From assembly GCF_001949145.1 (NCBI RefSeq), contig NW_019091645.1:80739-142738 (forward strand): 62,000 nucleotides of DNA. The letters run 5' to 3'. The position numbers and the translations under genes were made by a program. This stretch comes from Acanthaster planci. Its lineage: Eukaryota > Echinodermata > Asteroidea > Valvatida > Acanthasteridae. The notes under the pieces were generated by a model. It saw nothing but the letters and a program-made list of their open reading frames with translations, had not been told where the DNA came from and did no database searches. Shown here in pieces: positions 1 through 12,000 of the stretch; positions within the stretch are counted from its first letter, which is position 1, and every line of letters begins with the position of its first letter.

Positions 1-357
1 GTTTTCTGCAGTTTTCAGGCTAGCATCAAAGTCAGCTCTTTTATCCACTCTCCGTTTTAACAGTGCATACTTCTACGAAGTAAAAAGACACGAGAAACGT
101 TTGGATTTTCAGGTCTAGAAGTTGCTTGACTGTTTACTGACTGATTGATAGACTGGTAGACTTACTGGCGAGCTGAACAATCTATTGATTGGTTTTAGTA
201 GTAATCGATCTGATTCAGGAACAGATCGAACCATTGTATCGATTGATAATCGGTTGTAAAGGGATTAATCAATCAATCAATCAATCAATTATGCATCGAT
301 ATATCCATTAATGGGCCAGTTGATCGAGTCATCGATCATCTGATCTATGCAGTGACA
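1..357. other. No gene recognised; GATT-rich degenerate repeat
   Basis: This stretch has no convincing coding exon on either strand. From about 115 to 345 it is full of diverged GATT/AATC words, ending in a short clean run at 267-290. It probably lies upstream of, or in, the 5' part of the LU-domain gene that follows. Confidence 0.5.
267..290. repeat. (AATC)n microsatellite
   Basis: About six copies of the tetranucleotide AATC in a row, set in a longer region of decayed GATT/AATC words. A plain simple-sequence repeat with no sign of function. Confidence 0.85.
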
Positions 358-391
358 ATGACTTTTTTGAAGGTTCTACTTTACCTTTTCA
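358..391 (+). CDS. Candidate signal-peptide exon of the LU-domain gene
   Basis: An ATG at 358 opens a short frame reading MTFLKVLLYLF and then meets GTAAAA at 392, a weak but possible donor. The exon would end with one base of a codon. Exon 2 (from 2081) begins with two bases, so joining gives ATG and the run MTFLKVLLYLFMGALQC. That is a short basic start, a hydrophobic stretch, and a mature protein beginning LQC, as in many Ly6 proteins. The peptide is shorter than usual (about 14 residues), and the donor is weak. This is a guess based on phase and composition; another upstream exon may be the true one. Confidence 0.25.
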
Positions 392-2080
392 GTAAAAAAC
401 ATTCATTTCCATCAGCATGCGCTGACATTTATTCACACCTGTTTTTTTATTGAGTTTTTAACAATTTCCGCGTGTATTTTTGCTTTCTTGCAAACAAGTG
501 TGCATTTGAGCCATTCTTTTTGGGGCAATCATTATTTTCAGCTGTCCTGAGTAAGATTTCCACTTGCCTTTTGAATTGATTAAGCCAACTTTAAGATTTG
601 GCTAAGCGCAGAGGATTTCATTATTGCACTGTTTTCGACTTCATTTACAATCTATTTGAACCTTTTAGGCCAAAAGGTTGGACTTAAATGAGACAGCTTA
701 TTGAAAAGGTGTTCTGGAATTGTCTTTCTGAAAAACATGCATGAAACTGAACTTTTTTAAAATTAAATTTTCTGGGAAAACTTTCATGTACTCACACAAA
801 GGGTACAAACTGGCAAAATACATTGCAAACAACTAATTAAAAACCTGCAAAATTCAAACATTTTGTTAATATATTTCGTTACGGTTAATCAGTCATGATC
901 GTAAGTTTTAGCCACTGCCAAACATTAGAGTGCACTTTTGTAGATTTTCCTGGACTCGGTTTTCTCTTCTTTGCTGATTCATTGTTCATGTACCTAGCAA
1001 AAGAAAATGTCAATCCCTCTCTCAGAAATATTTTCAGTAGGTAAATTCTGGGTTCACAATTTGAACAGAAACACCTATGCACCGAACCATGTCTTCCCGA
1101 GATGAAGTCCCAACAACAGCGCCCCCAATTCCATAAACCATGCACTTTTCAGTGCACTTAACTAAATAGGAGTGTAAGAGAATTTTCACACAACGAAGTG
1201 TACAATAAAAATTCATCGCAGCTACACTTTAATCGCGTCGAGCAACTACATTATTTCCTCATCGTTAGGGCGACGGTAGATTCCCGCATTGCGAAATAGA
1301 ATGTACGGGGCAAGCAAATCCCTCCCACGCGTGGCAACTTTATTTACGGTGTCTTTTGTCGTGAGATCAACTCACCGTGTAAACATTAATTGAGGTATTG
1401 ATGACTCATCGCTGGTAGCAATCCTTGAACTTGGCATCGCAAGGCAGTATTTCCTATCCGATATTCAGTAGGACGCCCTCTGCCAAGTCTGGTTCGCTGA
1501 CCTGGAGATTTCCGGTGACTTTTTTTTTTAATCACAATCACACACCAGTTTGGAGTACACAATAATAAATTTTCGCAAAGGAAAATCTTTTTACTGCCAG
1601 TCTTGAGAACAGACTAGGTTTCACGTATCGTGGAAGCTTCCCCTGTTTAAATTTGGGCTTCACTTTCTTCAGGGGCCTAAAGAGAATCCTTCCCCCACGA
1701 TGACATAGGGAAAGACGGCAAGTACGGGTAGGATTCGACTGAAGACAAATATTTATCAAGGGAGGGATGGCGAGAAAAGGTACTATGACATGACAGAACA
1801 AGTAGGAACAGGAATTCCATCCTAGGGTCATGTCTGGTTACCTCGGCTTGTTGTGTTAAAAAAAATGGAGAGTGGGCATTGTCTGCAATGTAGTAAAATT
1901 ACCACAATGCATTGTAACCACATTGTTTCCTTCACAAAATGGTGCGAAAGAGATTACGCCGTATCCGGACTATCTGGCTACGGTTCGCAATCAGACGACA
2001 GTTTCCCCATATTTCTGCAAGCCGTGTAGCCAAGCCAATCCAACAAGCCACAAGATAATTCCTTTGCCGTTCCATTACAG
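392..2080. other. Probable intron or upstream region of LU gene; no other gene seen
   Basis: AT-rich DNA with only short, unconvincing open frames on either strand. If the exon at 358-391 is right, this is intron 1; if not, it includes the promoter and the real first exon. Confidence 0.4.
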
Positions 2081-3325
2081 TGGGCGCCCTCCAGTGCCAT
2101 TCCTGCCACAACGTTATACCGCCCTACCCTGACTGCGAGAAGGCACTGAACTGGAAACCCTTCACCGACTGCTCCTCGAGATATGGCTTCGTCACTCGCT
2201 GCGGAAACATGAATGGCATCTTGAGTTCCAGGTATCACCAAGGTAACAATGCATTTTTTTGTCATTGACCAACAGAGCGCAAAGAAAATAGGAGTAGGTC
2301 CCTTGACGGGAACCATTGTGAATTGATGGTATTTTTTGTTTGTTTCTTGTATTGTCAGGTGAAAAATAAAGATGCATAGATTAATTGACTATTTAACTGA
2401 CTGATCAATTTGTTGGTTGTTATAGTGATATTGAGGTCCGTCATTTTCTTTAAGGACCAATCAAAATCTGATGCAGCTCCTTTATAATAACAGACTTTAG
2501 AGACAATTAGTCGTGACGAAAACTTCCGTTTCTTTTTCATTGTTTGCATGTTTTTGAGCAAGCGCACATTAGCTCAAAGTGATATAAACAAGAGGCCCGG
2601 CATGTTTGCCGCCACCAAGCGGAATCCGGCCCCTCGGAACTCAGGTGTCCCACACTCGATCTTTTTTCAAAATTTGATGAGCAGGCATTGTGACATCTCT
2701 TTCTCTTGAAATATCAATGATTTACAGCTCTATGACTTCTTTGAATTTGCCGTGGACCAACATTTTTATGTTTTGAACACAACACATTGAGAGGGATTAT
2801 AGTTGTCCGCGAGATGGTCTTATAGAACATCCACAATTGAGCCTCACCAATTTAAGTGTTGTTAGGCGTGTTGAGGACTTTTTGAAACAGCATCTATCTT
2901 TCTCTACTTATGCAATAGTGTTGTACAGTTAGATATCATTAGAATCCATGTTATGGAAAATCCCTTGCATTATAAGCTCTGGGTATGAAACATCATGGAA
3001 AAACCACCGAGGAATTAATTTCACAGTCGCATAATGATGTACTCGTTGTTAATGCATGGTTTTGTCCAGATGTCTTTTTCTTTCTTTTCATTAATGCACA
3101 GTGTTCAGTGAACTGAAGGATGTTGAACTCGACTGTATGGAATTCGACCCCAGTCACGTCCCAGAAAACAAGTGCTACCATGACGAGGAAGCGTTACCAT
3201 GGATAATGGACAACACTCCCTGGTCCTTGATGCCACCTTCAATCGACCTCAAATCCATGACCTTTGAATTCAAGGGGACTCTTTGCATCTGTGATACCGA
3301 TTGGTGTAACGGGGCCCTTCCCTAA
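2081..3325 (+). CDS. Small secreted Ly6/uPAR (LU, three-finger) domain protein, two exons
   Basis: Exons are 2081-2231 and 3109-3325. The first follows an acceptor ending ccattacag and ends AG|GTATCA in phase 2; the second follows gtgttcag and ends with TAA directly followed by TGA. The joined product starts LQCHSCHNVIPPYPDC, has ten cysteines, and closes with CICDTDWCN just before the C-terminus. A CxC..xxCN ending and an opening LQCxxC are hallmarks of LU domains (CD59, Ly6, activin-receptor ectodomains). No transmembrane segment follows and only GALP remains after the final CN, so a GPI signal is absent or on another isoform; a secreted protein is likely. LU proteins are usually extracellular ligands or modulators of receptors, but no specific partner can be named. 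The start exon is not certain. Confidence 0.72.
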
Positions 3326-4909
3326 TGAGCTGCCTGCAGTACCCTTCTTAAAAAGCTTCGAGCTGAAATTGTCACCAGCTCTGGGCTTCACGCTAATGGC
3401 CTTTTCCGTGAATCAAACGATTCTGATGCATCGATGTTAATTAATCAGGCCAGCCTTCGCAAAGACTTGACGCTTCGTAGATTAGGCCTTTAGCTATAAT
3501 ACATGCATTTCGCCAGGAGCTAAATTTATCGCTTAAAAGTTGAGACAGATTTTTTCCCCTAAACGCAGACCTCCGTTAATTTTTACTTCACTAACTGAAA
3601 GTATGGGAAGGCTGTTTCCAAAATTGGTCGACAAAGGAATGAGTTGATGAACATGGGAATTCAGGTAGTTTGGGCACCCTGAAGCTTGAAAAAAAAATCA
3701 AGACCGTGAAAGCCAGCTGACACTAGGACATATACTTGCCGTTCTGGTAATAATCCTCCTGGAATGGTGCAGAAAACTAAACAAAAAAGGGGCAAAGCCG
3801 GTGGATGGGGAGAACAGTTACCAAGCTCTACCAACAAAGACTCGACGCAAGATTCTAAGCCGGCGTTTGGTTCCATTATAAACATAAAGCCTAGCCGAGA
3901 AGCCTTCTTTACACACATCCATTTTTAAAACAAAGTCAGAACGCTCAAAGGCTGAAGGGAATTTACGGATCGCTGTAAGGTTTTGCCGTAAGTTTAACTC
4001 TGCAAAATATTTCATAAGATGCAAGATATGGGGCGGAGAGAACCCCCCCCCCCTTCCTTTGTGTTGGTCATTGCGTAATCGGCATCTCAGGTATTCTTTA
4101 CAGACTTCTAGGGGGATGTGTCAGATAACAATAGTCTAGAGTGTGTAGGGTTGGACATGGGGGGAGGTGCCCATTGGCCCCATATCGTCCATGGTATCAA
4201 ATATTCAAACTCACACAAAATGCAGCTCTGCTGAGGTTACAGTCTTGATTACTAATTCTACTTTTAATATCTATATAAAAGTGGTACGACGATTAAACAA
4301 AAGACCATTAGCTTCAGTGCATTTTCGCGCACAACAACGAATGAAAATAATTCGGATGTTGCCTAATAGTAAAGAATGTTTCATATTTGTGTAGGGCCCA
4401 TTTTTACTTGGATGTCTTTTCAACAGAGCAACGGGTCTGACTCTCGGGTGCAAGAGAGCCCGATCCTTAAAAAATATTCAACCTTCTTTTAAACTGTTTC
4501 CAAGTCAGTTTGACACGTCGTTGCTCAAAACTGAATACCTACATGTTTAGCAGAATGTATGACAAAGGGATCTGACATAACCGAAAGTTCAGTTTAAAAA
4601 AAAAGTCACTTTAAAAACATGTCAATACAAGTACTTCCTAAATCCAAAACTTCGTCCAGAGTTGCACCTGCTAGGATAAAATAATATATAAATGACAGCT
4701 ATTTGATTCGAAATAAAAGCTTGCTTACTGTGCGTTTATCCTAAATCAGCACTGAGTCGATTGCGTCTTTATTTTCAAGTTTTCTTTCTCATTTGCTTCG
4801 TTAGCGAATTCGACTTAGCAAATTTCACGGAGTAATTCACCAAAAATATTAATTTATACCTGTTAACCCAACGTAGTCAATCAGGAAGTTTCACAATATT
4901 GTGCCTTGA
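3326..4909. other. 3' flank of LU gene and intergenic DNA; nothing recognised
   Basis: No exon with acceptable splice signals and coding character was seen on either strand. The region has a poly-C run near 4043-4053 and otherwise ordinary AT-rich sequence. The LU gene's 3' untranslated region must lie at its left end, but no clear AATAAA site marks its limit. Confidence 0.4.
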
Positions 4910-5024
4910 AGAGTTTGCAACTCGTTGGCCAATCACAATGCGGAAAATCTATCGATCCCATGCGCGTTCGGAAATGAGCGACAAATTTCGCTTGTTGTGA
5001 CTGGCCAACGCGTTGCAAAACTCT
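4910..5024. repeat. Short palindromic element with 29-30 bp arms
   Basis: The left arm (4910-4938) contains CTCGTTGGCCAATCACAA. The right arm (4995-5024), reverse-complemented, reads nearly the same, with differences such as ACTCG versus ACGCG and CAATC versus CAGTC. About 56 bases separate them. This is the shape of a foldback or MITE-type element. No target-site duplication was found, and its right side runs into a repeat that also occurs near 31750. Confidence 0.6.
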
Positions 5025-5075
5025 TGGAGGCGCACTTTTGTGAATCGCCCGTATTACAGGATGGAATGACAATTA
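5015..5075 (+). repeat. Dispersed repeat copy shared with 31745-31803
   Basis: The segment AATCGCCCGTATTACAGG is found here and again near 31775. Flanking words (CAAACTCTTGG, GGCG, GGAATGAC or GGGATGAC) are also shared in the same order, so these are two copies of one interspersed repeat and not a chance match. Confidence 0.65.
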
Positions 5076-5089
5076 AGAAGAAATGCTTG

Positions 5090-5250
5090 GTTTTAGAGTT
5101 GGGAGGAAAAACTCGGACAAGTATTCCAGGGGAAACCCACGGAATCCGGCAGGGAGTAAAACCCAAACCCACATGCTGACCTAGGTGGGACTCGAACCCT
5201 GGTCGCAGAGGTTGAAGGTGAGGGAAAGAGTCATACCAACCCGACATCTT
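5090..5250 (-). repeat. tRNA-derived SINE, minus strand
   Basis: Read on the minus strand, 5188-5198 is GGTTCGAGTCC, a good RNA polymerase III B box like the T arm of a tRNA. Upstream of it is TGGTATGACTC, a plausible A box. Downstream comes a body with GTGGGTTTCCCCTGGAATAC and TTTTTCCTCCCAAC, typical of widespread SINE tails in marine deuterostomes. The tRNA-like part does not fold as a full tRNA because the anticodon arm and acceptor stem are degraded, so it is not a tRNA gene. Confidence 0.65.
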
Positions 5251-5457
5251 GATAAATAACAACATTCAATATTTGTCCGGATTTCTCCTAACATTTACTC
5301 TAATTGGTCAGTTGGATTGAAAAAGCAGCTGCACATTTTAAAAGACAATAAATTTGAAATCAATTCAGTACAAAGTTCATTTGTCTTGATCATATTGTCA
5401 TCGTAAAACCTCTTGCGAAGAATTCAAGTGGGTTATGATCAGTCATGCGACGCGGAT

Positions 5458-6062
5458 CTATCTCTGGGAACCCGTTGCAGTCATTCCTCCATCATCACGT
5501 GACCTGCCACTTTCCCTGGTACCCACCGTCCAGCCGTGCCACAGTCTGTTCCGCTGCCGGTTCCCGTTTTGCAACCGACGCCTAAACACCTTCGGTCGGT
5601 CGTCCTCTTGGCTATTCGTCGCTGGCTCCAGGCGCGCCTCGGAATTGCTATTCCTGGGCTGGATTTGCAGGAACGCCCGTATGTCGCTCTCGCTGGTATC
5701 ACTGCGGCGGAATCCGAAGGCCGATTTCTTGGTTGGCGTTGCGGCAGACAGGCAATCAGCCTTCCTTAGCCCTTCGTGAACTTCATGGATTACCCTCAGG
5801 TAATGGTCCTGAGATTCCCCCTTCTTAATCACGGCCAAGATGTTGCCATGGTGATCGCGCCACTCTCCCGTCTTCTTGTCATACGAGCCGTTGAGGGAGT
5901 GTTCCACTATGTCCGCGCCTAGCAACTCCTCGTGCAACGGCACACGCAAGCCCATGGTCATATCCAATAGTTTAAGGCAGATGTATGACGTCACAGCCGT
6001 CCATGCAACTATGGATACGCAGGCTAGTGCCTGGACGCCTAGTAATTCCCAACCGCCTCCGG
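5458..6062 (-). CDS. AMT last exon: final helix and long cytoplasmic tail
   Basis: The exon follows acceptor tttgatag. It begins GGGWELLGVQALA, continues through the last membrane helix, and has GLRVPLHEELLGADIVEHS, the conserved C-terminal motif that couples AMT subunits. About 130 further residues are polar and rich in Ser, Arg and Asn (RRSDTSESDIRAF, then an Arg-rich end), ending at the stop at 5458-5460. The tail is longer than in plant or bacterial AMTs and has several Ser/Thr sites that could be phosphorylated; that role is inferred. Confidence 0.88.
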
Positions 6063-9000
6063 CTATCAAACCTGTTATAACACAAGGAAAATATACACAA
6101 GCCTTCTGAATGAATCTTTCATTTTCCGACTTCTAATTTAAACCTCAGGCAAGTAAACTGCTTGTTGGTGTAATCAGCTACCACAAATAGTAGCAGTAAT
6201 AGGAGGATTCAAGAGTTAATCGTTGTTTACCAAAGGTTGTTTTCCGTGGCAACGTGCACAAAATATATCCAAGGCACCAGGCAAAATCTGGCAGTGGTCG
6301 AACATGCCTTCAGCTCAACGGAAAAGTAGCCCCCTTTACTGTACGGATTTCGATCCAATAATTACAATATTGAATAAGAAATACATTTGTGGTGGAAAGA
6401 GACGTTAAATGTGGTGGGCGGGCGCCTTAGCGTGTCATTACCGTGCACAAATGTCGACGAACAAATCTGAAACTTTATCATAGCTAAGAACTGGTACCAG
6501 ACCACTATATATAGGAATATGCTGAAACAAACGGGCTTACCACCTCAGACTACTGTAATGATTGCACTTGTCGAATACTTATTATAGGGGAATTCGACAA
6601 CCAGAGTTAGAAGCTTTAGTGCAGTGGGACAGGTGGTACGCGTGTGTGCCTATTGGACCAATACGGTGTCGCGATTTGCCACAGGCACGCACGCGTCAAG
6701 CTGAAGAATGCGAGGTTGATTGCGGTGTCAACGCAAAAATGGCGTCTAATCGGATAAGTTAATGGAGGGGAGATACTTCCCTTGATGGCCTATATACATG
6801 GCTTTTCAATAGCTTAATGTGTGAAATAATTCCAACATTTCAAAGATGAATATTACGTTTGTTAATACCAGCTAGGTTGTTTGTTCGTCTATTATGTGTT
6901 AAAATGTTTCGTTCATTTTTGAACAGTGGTCAAACACTGGTCATTAGGCCTACCTTTCTTGGTACTCAGAGGTTTCTCGATCCCCAGGCTGTCTTCGTCT
7001 CCGAATATGCCGACGGCCAGCAGCCCCCAGATAGCGGCCAGGGCGTGCACGGGCACGACACCCACCGGGTCATCGATGCGGAGTCTCTGCGTGACCTTGC
7101 AGCCCAGACACGCTATGATGGCGCCGGCCATTCCGATTACCAGACCGTGCCATGGCTGCGCTAGAGCGCACAGGGCTAGCGGGAATGACGGGGAAAATTA
7201 GAGCAGTATAAAGGGTCATTCCATTAACAGAAATTGCTACGATCTATTTTAGTTTAATAGCATGGAGTGTCTCCCTGCTTGTACTATCCATTTTGATTAT
7301 CCTTAAGAGAAAACAGGTCTTTTGATTTAACAAATTTTGTTTCCTTTTTTTGCTCCAGTGTGTTGCGTGTTAGTTTCACAAGGCTTGAGATCTCCTGTTG
7401 TCGTTTGCCTGGATGTGTGAGTTTAATCTTGGCTTGATGTATTAGCGTGTATAAGACATAACGGGCGGAGGTTCAAATTTGGTCTAGTATCCTATTCGCA
7501 GAGATTTTGCTCTCAAGCCTTCCTATTACATTTTAATCTCCTAAATTGTGAGTCACCGCTGGTTTCTATTGTGTGTCCATTCTTATTAAATGCTAAGTCA
7601 TACGTACCAGATATTGCCACAAGTGACCCCAAAATACCATTAATGACGTACGAAACATAAAACTTCTTTCTTCTTGTGATGTAACTGACAAGAAAACATT
7701 AATACATTGGTTAGAAAAATCAAGGCTTGGTCTGGCGAGACAAAATGGGGATAAAATGTCATTTTGCCACTCCTCAGTATCCCCAGGTTACATCGACGAG
7801 GACTTCAAAACCGCGTGAAGGTAGAACCTCATTAAAATGATTACGAATTAGGCTACATGCAATCGGAAACTTCTCACGTCGGTATACACTAGCCTCTCTA
7901 TCGCTTTTGAGGCAACACTGGCCAATTAAAACCGATTGTTATTGCTCGCCTGCTCTCCCATGGGGTCTAGCTTTACAGACAACAATCGCTGATCAGAATT
8001 ACAAACGGCAATTGGGACATGCTTTCCACCACTTAGTACCCCATGGGCACTAGACTTGCAAAGTCTGTGGCCAGACATTAGATAGCAAACAGTCACGAGA
8101 AGGAATTGCATATACATATGTCGCCCGCTACCCAATGGGCTCTAGACTAACCTCAGGAATATGGCCGACATGCCACCTCCTATTGAAGCTGTGATAGTTG
8201 CTACAGCTGATCTGTTAAAACGTGAAGACAAAAAAAAAATGAGTGAAGGGTTTTTGCATTTGCTTGCCCCCCTCACAGCCTTGTCATCTCCTTCAGGTTT
8301 AAGATCATTATCAGAACTGAATAACATTCAACAGACAAGAGCTGGCTAAGGGATGTGTTCATCCCTTTACCCAACCTTCCTAAAATTCTTACATCAAATA
8401 TTTCGATGCTTGAAAGGTTAAACCTTTTACTAGTATCAAGGAAGAAAAAATGTTCCACTGAAACATCTTTAAAAAGGGGGCAAAGGCTGTGCGAAAGGAA
8501 ATATCTCGAAGGCTGGTGCAGATAAAATGGAAGTGTTGGTTGTTTAGTGAAAAACAAATCATTGATAGGCCTATGGCTTGGTTATTCAAAATAGCGAGAG
8601 TCAACACTTTTTGAATCTTTTCTCGAACTAACAAGTTTAATATCGTTAGATAAATAAAAGAGATGTTGGCAGCCTGCGTTACTGTGGGGCTATTTCTTTT
8701 TCGATGTATCTGCCGTGACGTTAATTGTTATTAGTCGCTTGGAAACCAGCACAACAGACTATTTCGGCAACCATATTGGAACCTATGAATTTGGAAGCAT
8801 CGTACTCATTGGGTAGGTGGAACGAATGTCAGATGCCTCTTCGACCAATAGGGTGACGTGATTTGTCAAACGCGTGCCTCATTTTTTGTCGCTCTGCGAA
8901 TTTAGGACCATCACAGCCAATACGTACAGCGTCTCCTTACCGTGTGGCAAGTATCCATTTATTCCCCGATATCCCGTATGTACTGCCACAGTTAAACCCT

Positions 9001-12000
9001 AGCCAGCCCCACCTGCAAGAACATCAACAATTATCAAATTTGTTAAATGCACAGAAAACAAACAAGTGTGTGAGTCTTTTTCCAATTTACCATTGGGCCA
9101 ATTTCAAAGGACTGCTATATAAGTACAAAACCTCGCTTAAACGAAGGTTACCGGCTCAAACTCTATGTGACTGTCATGCTAACCAGAAAACAGCTAAATA
9201 CCATTCTGAAATAATATATATCACACAGAGTTTTAGCTGGTAACCTGATTTTCAAGCAAGGTTTTTTTCGTGCTTAAGAAAATTTGTACTTTAAGCAGTT
9301 CTATGGAATTGGTCCAGATCTGAGCATTCAAAAGGTGTTGCTCTAATATGCCTAATAGCGTGCTAACCAATTAGAACTATAATTAACTAGTTTGGATGCA
9401 AATTTTACATTACTGAAAAATTGTAACCTTGCTATAGAAACAAAAAGGACACACGAAACACAAAAGACAAATTGAATTTCAAGCGTCAAATAATGATAAT
9501 CCCACTTGTGTAGAAAAATAGCAGCGAGAACATGATATTTTGTCACTCGTGAGAAATCCAAAAGGTTCCGCTAATAAAGTAAGATCAAAAGCATTCACTG
9601 AAATACACGGCATCTGGGTCACATATGCGTTTATATTATTTTAAAATCGGGAACAACAATTTTCTAATCGAATACTTGAATTTGTGTTCTGAGATGGTAC
9701 CAACTTTATCCGAGTTGATTATATATGCGTGTCATATTTCAAATTTAAAAAAATCCAACAGACAAAAAAATGAAGAAAATCAATACAATGACCCAAAGAA
9801 ACTTCGGTCTTAAAAACAAAAAAACTTCAATACCCATCGTCGTTTTCATGAAGCGGCAAACCTAATGTGGTAATTTTAGGAGCCATTTTGCCAAAACATC
9901 AGCACACCTTCAAACGGTTATGGCACTGTACCTACTCGTACACATATTCACAGAGAGAATACCGACATTTATGTGCTAATTTCAGAAGAACGATGCAGCG
10001 TTGTGACATTGAATGACCGTCATTAAATCATAATAGGTGAAGGCAATTACAAAAGCAATGGACAAGTTCAGTGAGGCTGAACTAATGCGCAGCGTTCAAT
10101 GAACGGAGAGCGGCTCCCGATTCATTTCTCGTAAAAATGGAAGTGCATCTCCCACCACTGAGCTCCGCGACTACGTTGTCATGGCAAATAGTAGAAAGCA
10201 ATTAGGTACAACTGAGCAATTGGAGAAAAACACAAATAATTCATAGCGTCATTTCCTACGTGGAGACACGAATGCATGTTGGCACTTTTTGCTCAGTTGA
10301 TCCGCAATCGAGTAGCTACTGTAGGTTGAAAAATTTATGGCGTTGAATTAATGAGTTCTAAAAAAATGACAAAAGGTTGTCATTCCTGATAAAGCGCAGA
10401 AAAAAATATACATTTCGAAAATAATGAAGCTTACATAAAAATACATGGAGTTATCAAGCCAAGCCAATGAGAAAAACCTGAACAACCTAAAAGAAGATAG
10501 AATAAAGGAGAATATTATCAATAAAAGGAAAACACAGGGCCTAAAAAAATAAATAATAAAACAGTAATTCATGTATGGTTAACAGCCATCTTGCCTATTA
10601 GTGGCAAGGTGAGTTGCGAAGTGTGTTTCTCAAGGAAAGGCAATGCAACAACAATGGGAAAACGAAAAGACATCATGTTGCTGCACTTATTTTAGTGATT
10701 ACATTCGCAGAAAGAGAATGGTCATTTAAAGCACGTTATGTTGTTTTCAAATGTACAAAACGACGACAGAGCCTTAAAAAATTTACACTGAATTGCCAGC
10801 TTTCTTGCCAAAGTTTCAAAAGAGAGATCATTAATGCAAAATTTCTCACATCGTCCCCCATAATATCACATATAACATCAACAAAATTATGTGACTTTCA
10901 AGATTTTAAGACAATTTCAGAAGTCAATATATTTTTGCAGGTGTTTTCAGCAAATTCCACTTCGTCCATGAAAAGAATCGTTTGTTTCCAGCAGATGGAA
11001 CATCTGAACTGTTGTAAAAGAAGAAATCGACCGCTTAAATTGTTACACCATCTGCAAGGTTATGTTCAAAAGGAAAACAAGTGGGGTACACGGAGATAGC
11101 TTCCACCGCTTTTTAGGACAGGTGTCTTTGGAGACATATACCACGGATGCTTGTATCATAATGCAAGCCATATCATGATCCCGTGACCCATTGAAACAAC
11201 GGTTGCGCTAATTGGGTCCTTGCCCTCCATACAACCAGACGAGAAAGCACAGGAAAACGTCTTGTTGAGGAAATCCGCCACGAACTGAAAAGATGCGTAG
11301 CTCGCCCTCCGGCAAAGACATCAATCTTGCCGAGGTACCGGTATTTGATTCGATGGCACTGCGGCAGGTGAAATTTGTTTATGTCAGATTGCCTAGAACT
11401 TGTCAGGTAAATCGCTCCACTCTATATGTGATCAATGCACGACGGCCCTAACATCAAGAAGCTGAGTATTTATTATAGAAGCAATGGACTGAATAAGATG
11501 ATAACAATTCCCTATCGGTGGATTTTTCTCGGCATTCATCGTGGCTTTCAAATCATCCGATTGAACAATTACCGAAATCACCACCGAGTTTTGCTTTTAA
11601 ATAAAGTGATGACGATTCGAACAAGGTGGAGAAAAAACTGAACGTTTTCAGCAGTACAACTGGAGCTAATAAAATGGTTCTGCTTCAGTTTTTACCAGAA
11701 GGCAAAATTTTGATTAAAAAGGTTGTTGATACGAATACAGCATTAAAGGTTAAATTGATTAATTTTGTTTCCCATATCTGGTCTATATGCGTATTCTGGG
11801 TATTCATATCAACAAAATGCTGCAGGGATGTGAGTTTTCTTTCAAATTGCACCAGATGCAAGGTTGCTGAATTTGAAAGCGAGTCTCGCTTGGCAAGTTG
11901 AGAAACAGCGATATGGCGACACAGAGGGACTCTAATCCAAATCACCATTTTCAACGGTGACCTCTGCTTACATGGCTGATACTCTGCCAACGTTTCACAG

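Noticed and set aside
5188-5250. tRNA gene on the minus strand
   Set aside because: The B box is good but the anticodon arm and acceptor stem do not form, and the following body is a typical SINE.
10614-11099. 161-codon open frame, plus strand, the longest with no assignment
   Set aside because: No motif, no start or splice context, composition typical of AT-rich non-coding DNA, and it lies in an antisense position within the AMT gene.
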